Positions 23,438 through 33,881 of a stretch of 64,000 nucleotides of DNA are shown here, piece by piece. Both the position numbers and the translations under genes were made by a program. The DNA is taken from the NCBI GenBank assembly GCA_022376925.1, contig JAIOJX010000032.1:174493979-174557978 (forward strand), read 5' to 3'. Positions within the stretch are counted from its first letter, which is position 1, and every line of letters starts with the position of its first letter. A model generated the notes under the pieces. It ran no database searches. It was given only the letters and a program-made list of their open reading frames with translations, and was not told the DNA's origin. This stretch comes from Tragulus kanchil. Taxonomy: Eukaryota; Chordata; Mammalia; Artiodactyla; Tragulidae.

Positions 23438-23530
23438 ATCTTGACATCCTGGGAGAAGGTGGATTGCCTCCATTTTTCAGAAGAGGAAAACTGAGGCCCC
23501 AGGGGCCACACGGACTCGCTTGTGCTCGCT
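23438..23530 (+). mobile_element. MIR fragment
   Basis: The block ccatttttcagaagaggaaa followed by actgaggccc and gccacacgg is the conserved MIR core, strongly diverged. Confidence 0.55.
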
Positions 23531-23693
23531 GGAGAGGAAGCTGCGACGGGAGCTCGGCCCCGGGCCGCTGGTCCCAGTCTCTTCCCACGGCCGGTGGCCA
23601 GCGTGCAGCTGGGGGCTGTTGTTTCCTGTGGGGGCCCTGGAGTGTCTCCGGCGAGGACAAAACTTCTCCCCTCTCTTTTCTCTGATTCAAAAA

Positions 23694-25881
23694 CAAACTG
23701 AGCTATTTTTCACCACCCACACGCCGCATCCAGCTATATTAAAACACTCCCTTCCTTGACTATATTCTATTACGCGGTATTACTTTTCTACCAGCTATTT
23801 ATCTTGCAAAAGTGAATCCGGAAGCAGCTTCGTCTCCATCACAGTAAAGAGGTTCAGCCTTTATTAGTCTAAGTGAGTCGGAGGGACTGAAATGGATGGC
23901 GTGCGCAGGTAGCGTGGGGACCCGATAAGGCACCTCCGACAAAGGGACAGACGCCCGGGTGTTTTAAGACATAAACAGGCCTTACAGAGAGCACAGTGGG
24001 CACCAACCGGCATGTCTCAGCTGTCAGCGAGCTGCTCGGCAAAGGGCAAGTTGGTGGGCGACCTTCACCACCCTCCCGTCCAGGGGTCACTCGCAATCCC
24101 ATCGGACCTTCGCTGGGGCCCGAGACGGGTGGGTGAGGGGGTTTGTCCATCTAACCAGGTCAGAGAGAGAGTCTGGGACAGGAACGCAGGACCTGGGCTC
24201 CGGCCAAGCTCAGTGCCTGGCTTCTGGGGCTCTGGGACCATCTGAGTCCCATATCAGGGAAGGGAGAAGAGGGCCTGGGCCTCCGGGTCTCCGGTTCTGG
24301 AGGGAGAATCCTACAACACATCCGGACTCAGCGAAGAGGATCCCAGAGGCTGGCAGGGACCTAAAAGAAAAGCAAGCAGGCGGGCGAGAGGAAGGTCCTT
24401 TACCTCGCGGGCAGGGGAGTTGAGGAAGGTCTCTCAGGAGGTGTGGCCCACGAGGAGCTGCGGAAAGATCCCTGGGGAAGGAAAGGGCCTGGGGGCTGTG
24501 TGGTTTAAGGCTCAGAAAGACCGTCTTGGAAAGGGCAGGGGGAACCCCACAGCTCAGGACGAGGGTGTGGCGGCGACACTGGAAGTGGGAGAGGCTGGGC
24601 GGAAGGGTGAGCTGGGGCTGCTGTTTGGGGGGTGACGAGGGTCAGGGCGTGGCTGTGGCCCTGGGCTTGAGAAGAGGTGGACCGTGAGACCGCGGGAAGG
24701 AGGAGGTCACACGCTGGGCAGCTGAGACCTTGTCTCCAGGGCTGCAGGGGCCCGGGTGGGGGATGGGGTGGCATTCAAAGGGCTCCCTCAAACTGAGCTA
24801 TTTTCACCACCCACACGCCGCATCATTATTAAACACTCCCTTCCTTGACTATATTCTATTACGGTATTACTTTTCTACCAGCTATTTATCTTGCAAAAGT
24901 GAATCCGGAAGCAGCTTCGTCTCCATCACAGTAAAGAGGTTCAGCCTTTATTAGTCTAAGTGAGTCGGAGGGACTGAAATGGATGGCGTGCGCAGGTAGC
25001 GTGGGGACCCGATAAGGCACCTCCGACAAAGGGACAGACGCCCGGGTGTTTTAAGACATAAACAGGCCTTACAGAGAGCACAGTGGGCACCAACCGGCAT
25101 GTCTCAGCTGTCAGCGAGCTGCTCGGCAAAGGGCAAGTTGGTGGGCGACCTTCACCACCCTCCCGTCCAGGGGTCACTCGCAATCCCATCGGACCTTCGC
25201 TGGGGCCCGAGACGGGTGGGTGAGGGGGTTTGTCCATCTAACCAGGTCAGAGAGAGAGTCTGGGACAGGAACGCAGGACCTGGGCTCCGGCCAAGCTCAG
25301 TGCCTGGCTTCTGGGGCTCTGGGACCATCTGAGTCCCATATCAGGGAAGGGAGAAGAGGGCCTGGGCCTCCGGGTCTCCGGTTCTGGAGGGAGAATCCTA
25401 CAACACATCCGGACTCAGCGAAGAGGATCCCAGAGGCTGGCAGGGACCTAAAAGAAAAGCAAGCAGGTGGGCGAGAGGGAAGGTCCTTTACCTCGCGGGC
25501 AGGGGGAGTTGAGGAAGGTCTCTCAGGAGGTGTGGCCCACGAGGAGCTGCGGAAAGATCCCTGGGGAAGGAAAGGGCCTGGGGGCTGTGTGGTTTAAGGC
25601 TCAGAAAGACCGTCTTGGAAAGGGCAGGGGGAACCCCACAGCTCAGGACGAGGGTGTGGCGGCGACACTGGAAGTGGGAGAGGCTGGGCGGAAGGGTGAG
25701 CTGGGGCTGCTGTTTGGGGGGTGACGAGGGTCAGGGCGTGGCTGTGGCCCTGGGCTTGAGAAGAGGTGGACCGTGAGACCGCGGGAAGGAGGAGGTCACA
25801 CGCTGGGCAGCTGAGACCTTGTCTCCCGGGGCTGCAGGGGCCCGGGGTGGGGGATGGGGTGGCATTCCAAAGGGCTCCCTC
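23694..25881. repeat. Direct duplication 7 (arms 23694-24788 and 24789-25881)
   Basis: The offset is 1095 bases at the start and 1087 after losses. The first 80 bases of the second arm are deletion-rich (gccgcatcattattaaacac against gccgcatccagctatattaa). The end of the first arm also lost single bases in runs of G and C. The unit is single-copy DNA and overlaps duplication 8. Confidence 0.95.
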
Positions 25882-27750
25882 TTTGTTCGCCAAGGACACC
25901 AATCATGGCTCGGCCAAGGGCGAGGGACCCCACCCCCACCCCAGGAAGGAAGCCCCTTCTCTCATCTGGAGGTGGAACGTGCAACCAGAGCCGGCCACCC
26001 CGGCTTTGTTGAAAACACTCAGTAATTTCTGGTAATGACCAGCAGAACTGAAGAACAAGCTCTCCTGAAAGGTCATTTCTCTGAGAGAAGAAAATTACTC
26101 CTTTTCCTAGAAGCTGTCATCTTTCGCTTTAATTAATATCAAACGTGTGCACGCTTGCCACTGGCTTCAAATGTTTGAGTGGACTTCCAGTGACATTTTT
26201 AATAAAAATCAAAAAAATGTAAACCCTCCTGGGCTAACCAAGGTGTTCATCAGAGCATTCTCGGTTATTCTAGTACCAGCATTCCCAGGAGGCTGCTGAG
26301 GGGCCCTCTCTGCCCCACCCCAGGGCCCACATGCCCACAGCGAGGACGTCCCTGGGACGGTCTGGCTCTCTCCATCCATTCGCTGGGAAACAAAGTGAAA
26401 GAACAGAATTGCCTGTGTTCACATAATAGCTTCTTGGGGAAGTGAGCTACCTCCTGCCTCGACTTTTCCATCCATAAAATGGGGCAATAACAGCACTTCT
26501 TTCACCTGATCTCTTTGTGGATTACATCAAGTACTTTCTGTGGGCTGCAGAGCACAGAGCAGAGACTGTGACTAAAGCTGTGACTGGTCACTTATGCCTG
26601 TCCCCACACACCGCACTGTACTTAGGTACCAGGATGACCTGGACAGACAGGCTGGAACCACCCTGGAAGTGGGAGAAGGCCTGGGCTGTGGTTAAGGCTC
26701 AGAAAGACCGTCTTGGAAAGGGCAGGGGGAACCCCACAGCTCAGGACGAGGGTGTGGCGGCGACACTGGAAGTGGGAGAGGCTGGGCGGAAGGGTGAGCT
26801 GGGGCTGCTGTTTGGGGGGTGACGAGGGTCAGGGCGTGGCTGTGGCCCTGGGCTTGAGAAGAGGTGGACCGTGAGACCGCGGGAAGGAGGAGGTCACACG
26901 CTGGGCAGCTGAGACCTTGTCTCCCGGGGCTGCAGGGGCCCGGGTGGGGGATGGGGTGGCATTCCAAAGGGCTCCCTCTTTGTTCGCCAAGGACACCAAT
27001 CATGGCTCGGCCAAGGGCGAGGGACCCCACCCCCACCCCAGGAAGGAAGCCCCTTCTCTCATCTGGAGGTGGAACGTGCAACCAGAGCCGGCCACCCCGG
27101 CTTTGTTGAAAACACTCAGTAATTTCTGGTAATGACCAGCAGAACTGAAGAACAAGCTCTCCTGAAAGGTCATTTCTCTGAGAGAAGAAAATTACTCCTT
27201 TTCCTAGAAGCTGTCATCTTTCGCTTTAATTAATATCAAACGTGTGCACGCTTGCCACTGGCTTCAAATGTTTGAGTGGACTTCCAGTGACATTTTTAAT
27301 AAAAATCAAAAAAATGTAAACCCTCCTGGGCTAACCAAGGTGTTCATCAGAGCATTCTCGGTTGTTCGAGTGCCAGCATGCCCAGCAGGCTGCTGAGGGC
27401 CATCTCTGCCCCACCCCAGGGCCCACATGCCCACAGCGAGGACGTCCCTGGGACGGTCTGGCTCTCTCCATCCATTCGCTGGGAAACAAAGTGAAAGAAC
27501 AGAATTGCCTGTGTTCACATAATAGCTTCTTGGGGAAGTGAGCTACCTCCTGCCTCGACTTTTCCATCCATAAAATGGGGCAATAACAGCACTTCTTTCA
27601 CCTGATCTCTTTGTGGATTACATCAAGTACTTTCTGTGGGCTGCAGAGCACAGAGCAGAGACTGTGACTAAAGCTGTGACTGGTCACTTATGCCTGTCCC
27701 CACACACCGCACTGTACTTAGGTACCAGGATGACCTGGACAGACAGGCTG
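25558..27750. repeat. Direct duplication 8 (arms 25558-26653 and 26654-27750)
   Basis: The offset is about 1096 bases. With duplication 7, the piece beginning ggctcagaaagaccgtcttg occurs three times (about 24510, 25600 and 26696). The arms also differ by a cluster of at least five substitutions around 26268-26310 against 27362-27403, in the middle of the unit. Confidence 0.94.
26040..26240. other. Candidate conserved non-coding element (repeated at about 27136-27336)
   Basis: The DNA is AT-rich with gctttaattaatatcaaacg and tttttaataaaaatcaaa inside GC-rich surroundings, and has no transposon signature. Constraint is only inferred. Confidence 0.35.
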
Positions 27751-28270
27751 CCTCTGGCAGTTTTGCTCTTCAAATCCTGGGAGGCTGCTGCCTTCGTGTT
27801 CCTCTCTAGGGGTCCCCCAGGCCTGTGCCCCATGGTGTCATGGTCATCTAGGTGCCTGCTGTCTACACCAGACTGAAGGCAATTCATGTCTGATGTATCC
27901 TGGTCCACAGGTGTCCAGCTCCAAGGCTGGCCGATTTCAGGATCAATCCTGGGAAACAGGAGTCAGAGAGGACCAGAGCTCTGAGGGGTAGAAAGGCCGT
28001 GGTCCAGGGGTGCAGGTGGGGGTGCCAGGCCGCCTGACGGAGTCTGGGAACTCAACTTCTCTCCATGTAGCTGCAACTGACTGTCCCGTCCGATTCCTTT
28101 ATTACTGTTTCCATTCTGCCAACAAGAAAATGGAGGTTGTTACAGAATTTGCCCAGGTCACAAAGCTGGCCTGTTCCTCAAGGAACAGAGAGATGAACAC
28201 AGTCTTAGGTGTAGCCCTTCTCTGGTAAGCCTTTATGATTCCCAAACTCCCTCTTTGAAGACCGTCAATA

Positions 28271-28440
28271 GGCACTTCCCTGTTTACCCAGTGGTCAGGA
28301 CTTCACCTTCCAAGGCAGGGGGTGCAGATTCGATCCCTGGTTGGGGAACTAGGATCCCACATGACTCGTGGCCAGAAAACCAAAACATAAGAAGAGAACA
28401 AAAACAAGTGTAGTAAATTCAATAAAGACTTTTAAAATGA
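28271..28440 (+). mobile_element. CHR-type SINE
   Basis: It starts cacttccctgtttacccagt, with the tRNA-like gattcgatccctggttgggg and gatcccacatgactcgtgg, then an A-rich tail ending aataaagacttttaaaatg. It is repeated at 29357-29526. Confidence 0.8.
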
Positions 28441-28486
28441 TCCACATTTAAAAAATTCTTAAAAAAGGGACTATCCATAAAGTGTC

Positions 28487-28557
28487 TGGGGCATCCCAGC
28501 TGGTAATGGTAAAGAACCCGCCTGCCTGTGCAGGAGATATTAAGAGACCAGGGCTCG
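28487..28557 (+). mobile_element. Bov-tA SINE, 5' piece cut by a junction
   Basis: The 5' part (gcatcccagctggtaatgg, gaacccgcctgcctgtgcag) ends abruptly at gggctcg, where duplication 9 joins. The full element is at 29573. Confidence 0.8.
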
Positions 28558-29572
28558 CATCAACCATCGGAACAAAGTGAAAGAACAGAATTGCCTGTGT
28601 TCACATAATAGCTTCTTGGGGAAGTGAGCTACCTCCTGCCTCGACTTTTCCATCCATAAAATGGGGCAATAACAGCACTTCTTTCACCTGATCTCTTTGT
28701 GGATTACATCAAGTACTTTCTGTGGGCTGCAGAGCACAGAGCAGAGACTGTGACTAAAGCTGTGACTGGTCACTTATGCCTGTCCCCACACACCGCACTG
28801 TACTTAGGTACCAGGATGACCTGGACAGACAGGCTGCCTCTGGCAGTTTTGCTCTTCAAATCCTGGGAGGCTGCTGCCTTCGTGTTCCTCTCTAGGGGTC
28901 CCCCAGGCCTGTGCCCCATGGTGTCATGGTCATCTAGGTGCCTGCTGTCTACACCAGACTGAAGGCAATTCATGTCTGATGTATCCTGGTCCACAGGTGT
29001 CCAGCTCCAAGGCTGGCCGATTTCAGGATCAATCCTGGGAAACAGGAGTCAGAGAGGACCAGAGCTCTGAGGGGTAGAAAGGCCGTGGTCCAGGGGTGCA
29101 GGTGGGGGTGCCAGGCCGCCTGACGGAGTCTGGGAACTCAACTTCTCTCCATGTAGCTGCAACTGACTGTCCCGTCCGATTCCTTTATTACTGTTTCCAT
29201 TCTGCCAACAAGAAAATGGAGGTTGTTACAGAATTTGCCCAGGTCACAAAGCTGGCCTGTTCCTCAAGGAACAGAGAGATGAACACAGTCTTAGGTGTAG
29301 CCCTTCTCTGGTAAGCCTTTATGATTCCCAAACTCCCTCTTTGAAGACCGTCAATAGGCACTTCCCTGTTTACCCAGTGGTCAGGACTTCACCTTCCAAG
29401 GCAGGGGGTGCAGATTCGATCCCTGGTTGGGGAACTAGGATCCCACATGACTCGTGGCCAGAAAACCAAAACATAAGAAGAGAACAAAAACAAGTGTAGT
29501 AAATTCAATAAAGACTTTTAAAATGATCCACATTTAAAAAATTCTTAAAAAAGGGACTATCCATAAAGTGTC

Positions 29573-29795
29573 TGGGGCATCCCAGCTGGTAATGGTAAAG
29601 AACCCGCCTGCCTGTGCAGGAGATATAAGAGACCAGGGCTCGATCCCTGGGTCGGGAAATCCCCTGGAGGAGGGCGCGGCAGCCCACTCCAGTGTTCTTG
29701 TCTGGAGCATCTCATGCACAGAAGAGCCTGGTGGGCTGCCGTTCATAGGGTCACACAGAGTCGGACCCGACTGAAGCGGACGAGCAGCAGCCGCC
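29573..29795 (+). mobile_element. Bov-tA SINE (upstream partner of the 600-bp duplication)
   Basis: Full blocks are present: gcatcccagctggtaatgg, ctcgatccctgggtcggg, gcagcccactccagtgttc and gagcctggtgggctgccg, then gtcacacagagtcggacccg. From gccgttcat onwards (29738) it is shared with the hybrid element at 30338. Confidence 0.85.
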
Positions 29796-30937
29796 TGAAG
29801 TGCCTACTACGTGCAGGCGCCTCCTTGGTGACTAAGGCAGACCCAGCCCCTCCCCCGGTGCCCACGCGCAGTGACCGCCCTTCCATCAACCGCTCCACAG
29901 CGGCTCGCGAAGGGCAAGGCTCGCGCAGAGACCTTTCTTTTTCTAAGCACTCTTTAAAGATGCCCACAACAACGCAGCATCAACACCAGCCCCCCATCCC
30001 TGCAAAAAAAGCAACAAATCAAAGCAAACAAACCCTAGTGAGCGTTTCCAAGGCAGGAAATCAATGCTGATGTAATATGACCACCGATGCTCAGACCCAT
30101 CGAAGTGTCTCCAGGGGTCCCAAGAACATCTTTTATAGCAAAAGGATCCTGGGTCATGCCTCATGTTGAGCAGTTGCACAGGTGGCACTAGTGATGAAGA
30201 ATCTGCCTGCCAGCGCAGGAGATGTAAGAGGCCCAGGTTGGAGCCCTGGGTCGGGAAGATCCCCTGGAAGAGGGCATGGCAGCCCACTCCAGTGTTCTCG
30301 CTTGGAGAATCCCATGGACAGAGGAGCCTGGCGGGCTGCCGTTCATAGGGTCACACAGAGTCGGACCCGACTGAAGCGGACGAGCAGCAGCCGCCTGAAG
30401 TGCCTACTACGTGCAGGCGCCTCCTTGGTGACTAAGGCAGACCCAGCCCCTCCCCCGGTGCCCACGCGCAGTGACCGCCCTTCCATCAACCGCTCCACAG
30501 CGGCTCGCGAAGGGCAAGGCTCGCGCAGAGACCTTTCTTTTTCTAAGCACTCTTTAAAGATGCCCACAACAACGCAGCATCAACACCAGCCCCCCATCCC
30601 TGCAAAAAAAGCAACAAATCAAAGCAAACAAACCCTAGTGAGCGTTTCCAAGGCAGGAAATCAATGCTGATGTAATATGACCACCGATGCTCAGACCCAT
30701 CGAAGTGTCTCCAGGGGTCCCAAGAACATCTTTTATAGCAAAAGGATCCTGGGTCATGCCTCATGTTGAGCAGTTGCACAGGTGGCACTAGTGATGAAGA
30801 ATCTGCCTGCCAGCGCAGGAGATGTAAGAGGCCCAGGTTGGAGCCCTGGGTCGGGAAGATCCCCTGGAAGAGGGCATGGCAGCCCACTCCAGTGTTCTCG
30901 CTTGGAGAATCCCATGGACAGAGGAGCCTGGCGGGCT
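29738..30937. repeat. Exact 600-bp direct duplication (arms 29738-30337 and 30338-30937)
   Basis: The arms look identical over 600 bases. Each breakpoint lies after gggct at the same position of a Bov-tA element. The middle junction (about 30174-30395) is a hybrid SINE: its 5' part matches the element at 30774-30990 and its 3' part matches the element at 29573-29795. This differs in size and junction type from the ~1.09 kb duplications. Confidence 0.93.
30174..30395 (+). mobile_element. Hybrid Bov-tA SINE at the 600-bp junction
   Basis: Up to gagcctggcgggct (30337) it carries the variants of the downstream SINE. From gccgttcataggg it carries those of the upstream SINE. Confidence 0.85.
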
Positions 30938-30990
30938 ACAAAGAAGCCATGGAGCTGCAGAGAGTCAGACACAACTGAGAGACTGAACAC
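30774..30990 (+). mobile_element. Bov-tA SINE (downstream partner)
   Basis: Blocks: gtggcactagtgatgaag, gcctgccagcgcaggagatg, ccctgggtcgggaagatcc, gcttggagaatcccatggac and gcgggctacaaagaagcc, ending gagtcagacacaactgag. Confidence 0.88.
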
Positions 30991-31378
30991 CGCTCTCCCC
31001 CAACATGACCCCTTTAAATGACTTCATCGGGAGAGCACCTTGACTTTCCTGACCTTGCCACTTCCAAGAGCCACGGGCCTGCTCTTCCCGAGTGCCCCTC
31101 AGCGGGGGTTTGTCATGTCTAGATTCAGCTTCTGCAGCTTCTCAGGAACCCTACAGATGTGAGGCTGTGTTCTGCTCCTTCTATTGTAGAAGGTGGGACA
31201 AAATTTCCATTTGTCCCAGAGCCAACCAGAGTGACTTTATTCACTGGACTTTGTTCATGGGAGTCATTCATTTGTTCTGGTCATTTCTGCCAGACTTTTG
31301 TCCCAGTGAAATAGGTGTTAAACTGTCCCACTGTGAAGATGGAGAAGTTAAGGCGGGCGTTAGCTCACTTCCCCACAT

Positions 31379-31381
<3 letters not shown>

Positions 31382-31411
<30 letters not shown>
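31382..31411. repeat. (GT)n microsatellite
   Basis: Fifteen uninterrupted GT units are followed, after ttacattt, by a shorter GT run. It borders the 3' side of an antisense Bov-tA element, a common place for such runs. Confidence 0.97.
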
Positions 31412-31414
<3 letters not shown>

Positions 31415-31424
31415 ATTTGTGTGT

Positions 31425-31645
31425 GTGCATGTGCTAAGTTGCTTCAGCTGTTTCTAACTCTGTGACTCTATGGACTGTAGCCCCCCAGGCTCCTCTGTCC
31501 ATGGGATTCTCCAGGCAAGAAGACTGGAGGGGGTTACTGTTCCCTTCTCCAGGGAATCTTCCCAACCCAGGGATGGAACCCGCATCTCTTACGTCTCCTG
31601 CGTGGGCAGGTGGGTTCTTTACCTCTAGCGCCACCTGGGAAGCCC
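31425..31645 (-). mobile_element. Bov-tA SINE
   Basis: Antisense blocks on the + strand: gtgctaagttgcttcagctg, ccatgggattctccaggc, aagactggagggggttac, gatggaacccgcatctc and gcgccacctgggaagccc. Confidence 0.9.
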
Positions 31646-31702
31646 TATGTGTGTGATATGCAAGTCACCCTTCTATTACTATCATCATTATTATTTATAT
31701 AT

Positions 31703-31795
31703 GTTGTTGTTCAGTCGCTCAGTCGTGTCCCACCCTTTGCAACCCCACGGACGGCAGCACTCCAGGCTTCCTTGCTCTTCACGTTCCATCTCAGC
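31703..31795 (-). mobile_element. BovB 3' end fragment
   Basis: On the + strand gttgttcagtcgctcagtcg and ccccacggacggcagcac are the reverse complement of the BovB end. Only about 90 bases are recognisable. Confidence 0.75.
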
Positions 31796-32236
31796 ACCAC
31801 TGAGCTCACCCTAGTGTTCTACCTTCCATGTTTACAGCTCGCTTTCTGGACAGTGAAACTCTAGGCTTCCATAGCCTTAAAATAACTGCTTATGGGATCA
31901 GTCTCCTAGTAGGTGATTGATCTCTCACTGCCATCACCATCTCCCTTGTGCAGGGAGATCCTCCTCACCCTTCTTGCCCTGCTCTGGCTCAGATGCCCTC
32001 TGCTCGGGCTGCCCGGGCTTCCTCTCATCCCTGTGAAGTCTTTGGTTCCCCAGGTCATTGGCCCTCAACGTGGACATTATCACCTGCGTGGACTATTCAG
32101 CCTCCTGCCCCAATGCTGGGCTTCCGTGCCCTTTCTGCATCTCATGTGGGAACCTACCTGACTCAGCCTTAGCTAACAGCTTTTGGCCTGAATTGTCAAG
32201 AAGAAAATAAAGCAGGTAGGTTGCCTATGAAAGTTT
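31796..32236. other. Single-copy DNA
   Basis: No gene and no recognised repeat is seen between the BovB fragment and the next SINE. Confidence 0.4.
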
Positions 32237-32375
32237 CAAAATATGTTTATTTATTTGGCTGTGTTGGGTCTTACTTGCCTCATGGAGGATCTAGTTCTCT
32301 GACCAGGGATCAAGCCCAGGGCCCCTGCTTTGGGAGCACAGCGTCCAAGCCACTGAACCACCAGGGACGTCCCTG
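32237..32375 (-). mobile_element. CHR-type SINE
   Basis: On the + strand: the T-rich start, ggctgtgttgggtcttac, ctgaccagggatcaagccc and the end ccaccagggacgtccc. Confidence 0.8.
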
Positions 32376-32377
32376 AA

Positions 32378-33605
32378 ATTTGAATAGATCTTGTTGCATT
32401 GGTTTCCAAAATGACTTTATCCATTTGTAAGCTCAACAGCAGTGGATGAGAAGACCTACCTCCCTACTCTTGATGTTGACACATTTAAATGTTTGCCCAT
32501 CTGATGGGAAAAAATATGTCCAATTAATTTGCATTTCCCTTTTTACCAATACGTTGAGCATCTTTTAACGTGTGTCTTTTTAAAATTAATTATGTTTTTG
32601 GTTGCACAGGTCTTTGCTGAGCTCAGGCTCTTCTCCGTTTTCACAGAGCAGGGCCTCCTCTCGAGCTGCAGTGCGCGGGGTTCTCCTTACGGGGGGGGGG
32701 CTCTCTCGTTGCACAGCACAGGCTGTAGGCACGTGGGCTCAGCAGTCGTGGCGCACGGGCTTAGCTGCTCCATGGCACATGAAATCTTCCTGGTCCAGGG
32801 ATCAAAGTAGTGTCCCCCCTATTGCAAGTCAGATGCCTGCCTGTCTGTTAGACCACCAGGGAAGTCCTAACGTGCATCTTAGCCCTTTATAACTTCTGTT
32901 CTACATCTTATCCATTCACATCCTTTTCCTATTTTCTTAGTAAAGGAATTCTTTGTGTATTTTGGATACTAATCCTTAGTTTGTTACGTAGGGTATACAT
33001 ATTTTCTCATCTGCCACTCCTCTTTTAACTTTACAGTATCTTTCTTCATACAGACTTTTAAATTCTATAGTGAAATTTATGAATTTTGGTTTTCTTTAAA
33101 TCTTGTTTAAGATTACTCAAGGTCATAAATGCATTTTATGTTTTTTTGGTCTACTATGCTTGGATTTAATAAAATCATATCTTCATTTCATTAATTTTTG
33201 TTAATGGCATGAAGAGAAAATTTAAGCTTCAATGGTTCCAATATTATTGACTAACCCACTTTTTCTCCACTGATTGGAAATGCCATGTTTCTTCATATCC
33301 TAAATTCCAGTATACACATGAGTCCATTTTTTGATCTTTTACTTTTGTTCCAAGAATCTATTTATCTATTCATGTGCTAATATCACATTATATTTATTAA
33401 AATTACTTTATAATATACTTTGACATCTTGTCAGACAAAATTCCCCTCTTTGTTTTTTCTTTTCTCAAGCTGTCGTGGCTATTCTCAAACATTTACTCCT
33501 TCATCTGATATTAGAATCAGCTTGTCAAATCCCATTAAAATCTTGATCAGGTTTTGATTGGGATTGTGTTGAATTTATAGATTTATTAGGGGATTAAGAG
33601 GGGGC
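32378..33605 (-). mobile_element. Old L1 ORF2 fragment, antisense, with a nested SINE
   Basis: On the + strand gcatttccctttttaccaat, gagcatcttttaacgtgtg, and later ttgattgggattgtgttgaa with tttatagatttattagggg, read as antisense ORF2 of an old L1. A CHR SINE at 32585-32868 splits it. Frames are badly broken. The part from about 33338 is repeated from 34427. Confidence 0.75.
32585..32868 (-). mobile_element. CHR-type SINE nested in old L1
   Basis: Antisense blocks on the + strand: gagcagggcctcctctcg, gggctctctcgttgcacagc, gtggcgcacgggcttagctg, tccatggcacatg and the end gaccaccagggaagtcc. It lies between two colinear L1 halves, so it inserted later. Confidence 0.85.
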
Positions 33606-33680
33606 AGAAATGTTAATTCTTAATGGCCTAGAGGAAACGTGCACTCATAAACAGGCTCTCTGACCACTGACGCCAGCTCG

Positions 33681-33706
33681 GGTCCTGGGGTCCTGGGGTC
33701 CTGGGG
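33681..33706. repeat. Short tandem repeat, three copies of a 9-base unit
   Basis: The unit gtcctgggg occurs three times in a row. It is repeated at about 34770-34795 in the second arm. Confidence 0.95.
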
Positions 33707-33844
33707 CCTCACGCATGGCTCAGGTCATGCAAGGCCACCAGGGCACCCTGCAGAGAATGCTCTGAGGTCCTCCCTGGGATACAGAATCCTGGCCCGCAAG
33801 GACCAGTTTCCAGCATCACTTACCTTCATCAAATACTCCCTGAA

Positions 33845-33881
33845 CACCTGCACAGGTGCCAGGTGTTCCAGGTGCCAGGTG
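33845..33881. promoter_or_regulatory. Cluster of five CAGGTG E-boxes
   Basis: CACCTG at 33845-33850 and CAGGTG at 33853, 33860, 33869 and 33876 fall in 37 bases of single-copy DNA. CAGGTG is bound by E-proteins (E2A, HEB) and by ZEB/Snail repressors. The same cluster recurs at about 34934-34970. Confidence 0.6.

Larger units (their letters stand above)
27485..29642. repeat. Direct duplication 9 (arms 27485-28557 and 28571-29642)
   Basis: The offset is 1086 bases. Thirteen bases at 28558-28570 (catcaaccatcgg) separate the arms. Both arm ends fall in the same Bov-tA element (agaccagggctcg). With duplication 8, the piece from aacaaagtgaaagaacag occurs three times (about 26390, 27485 and 28571). 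Confidence 0.94.
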
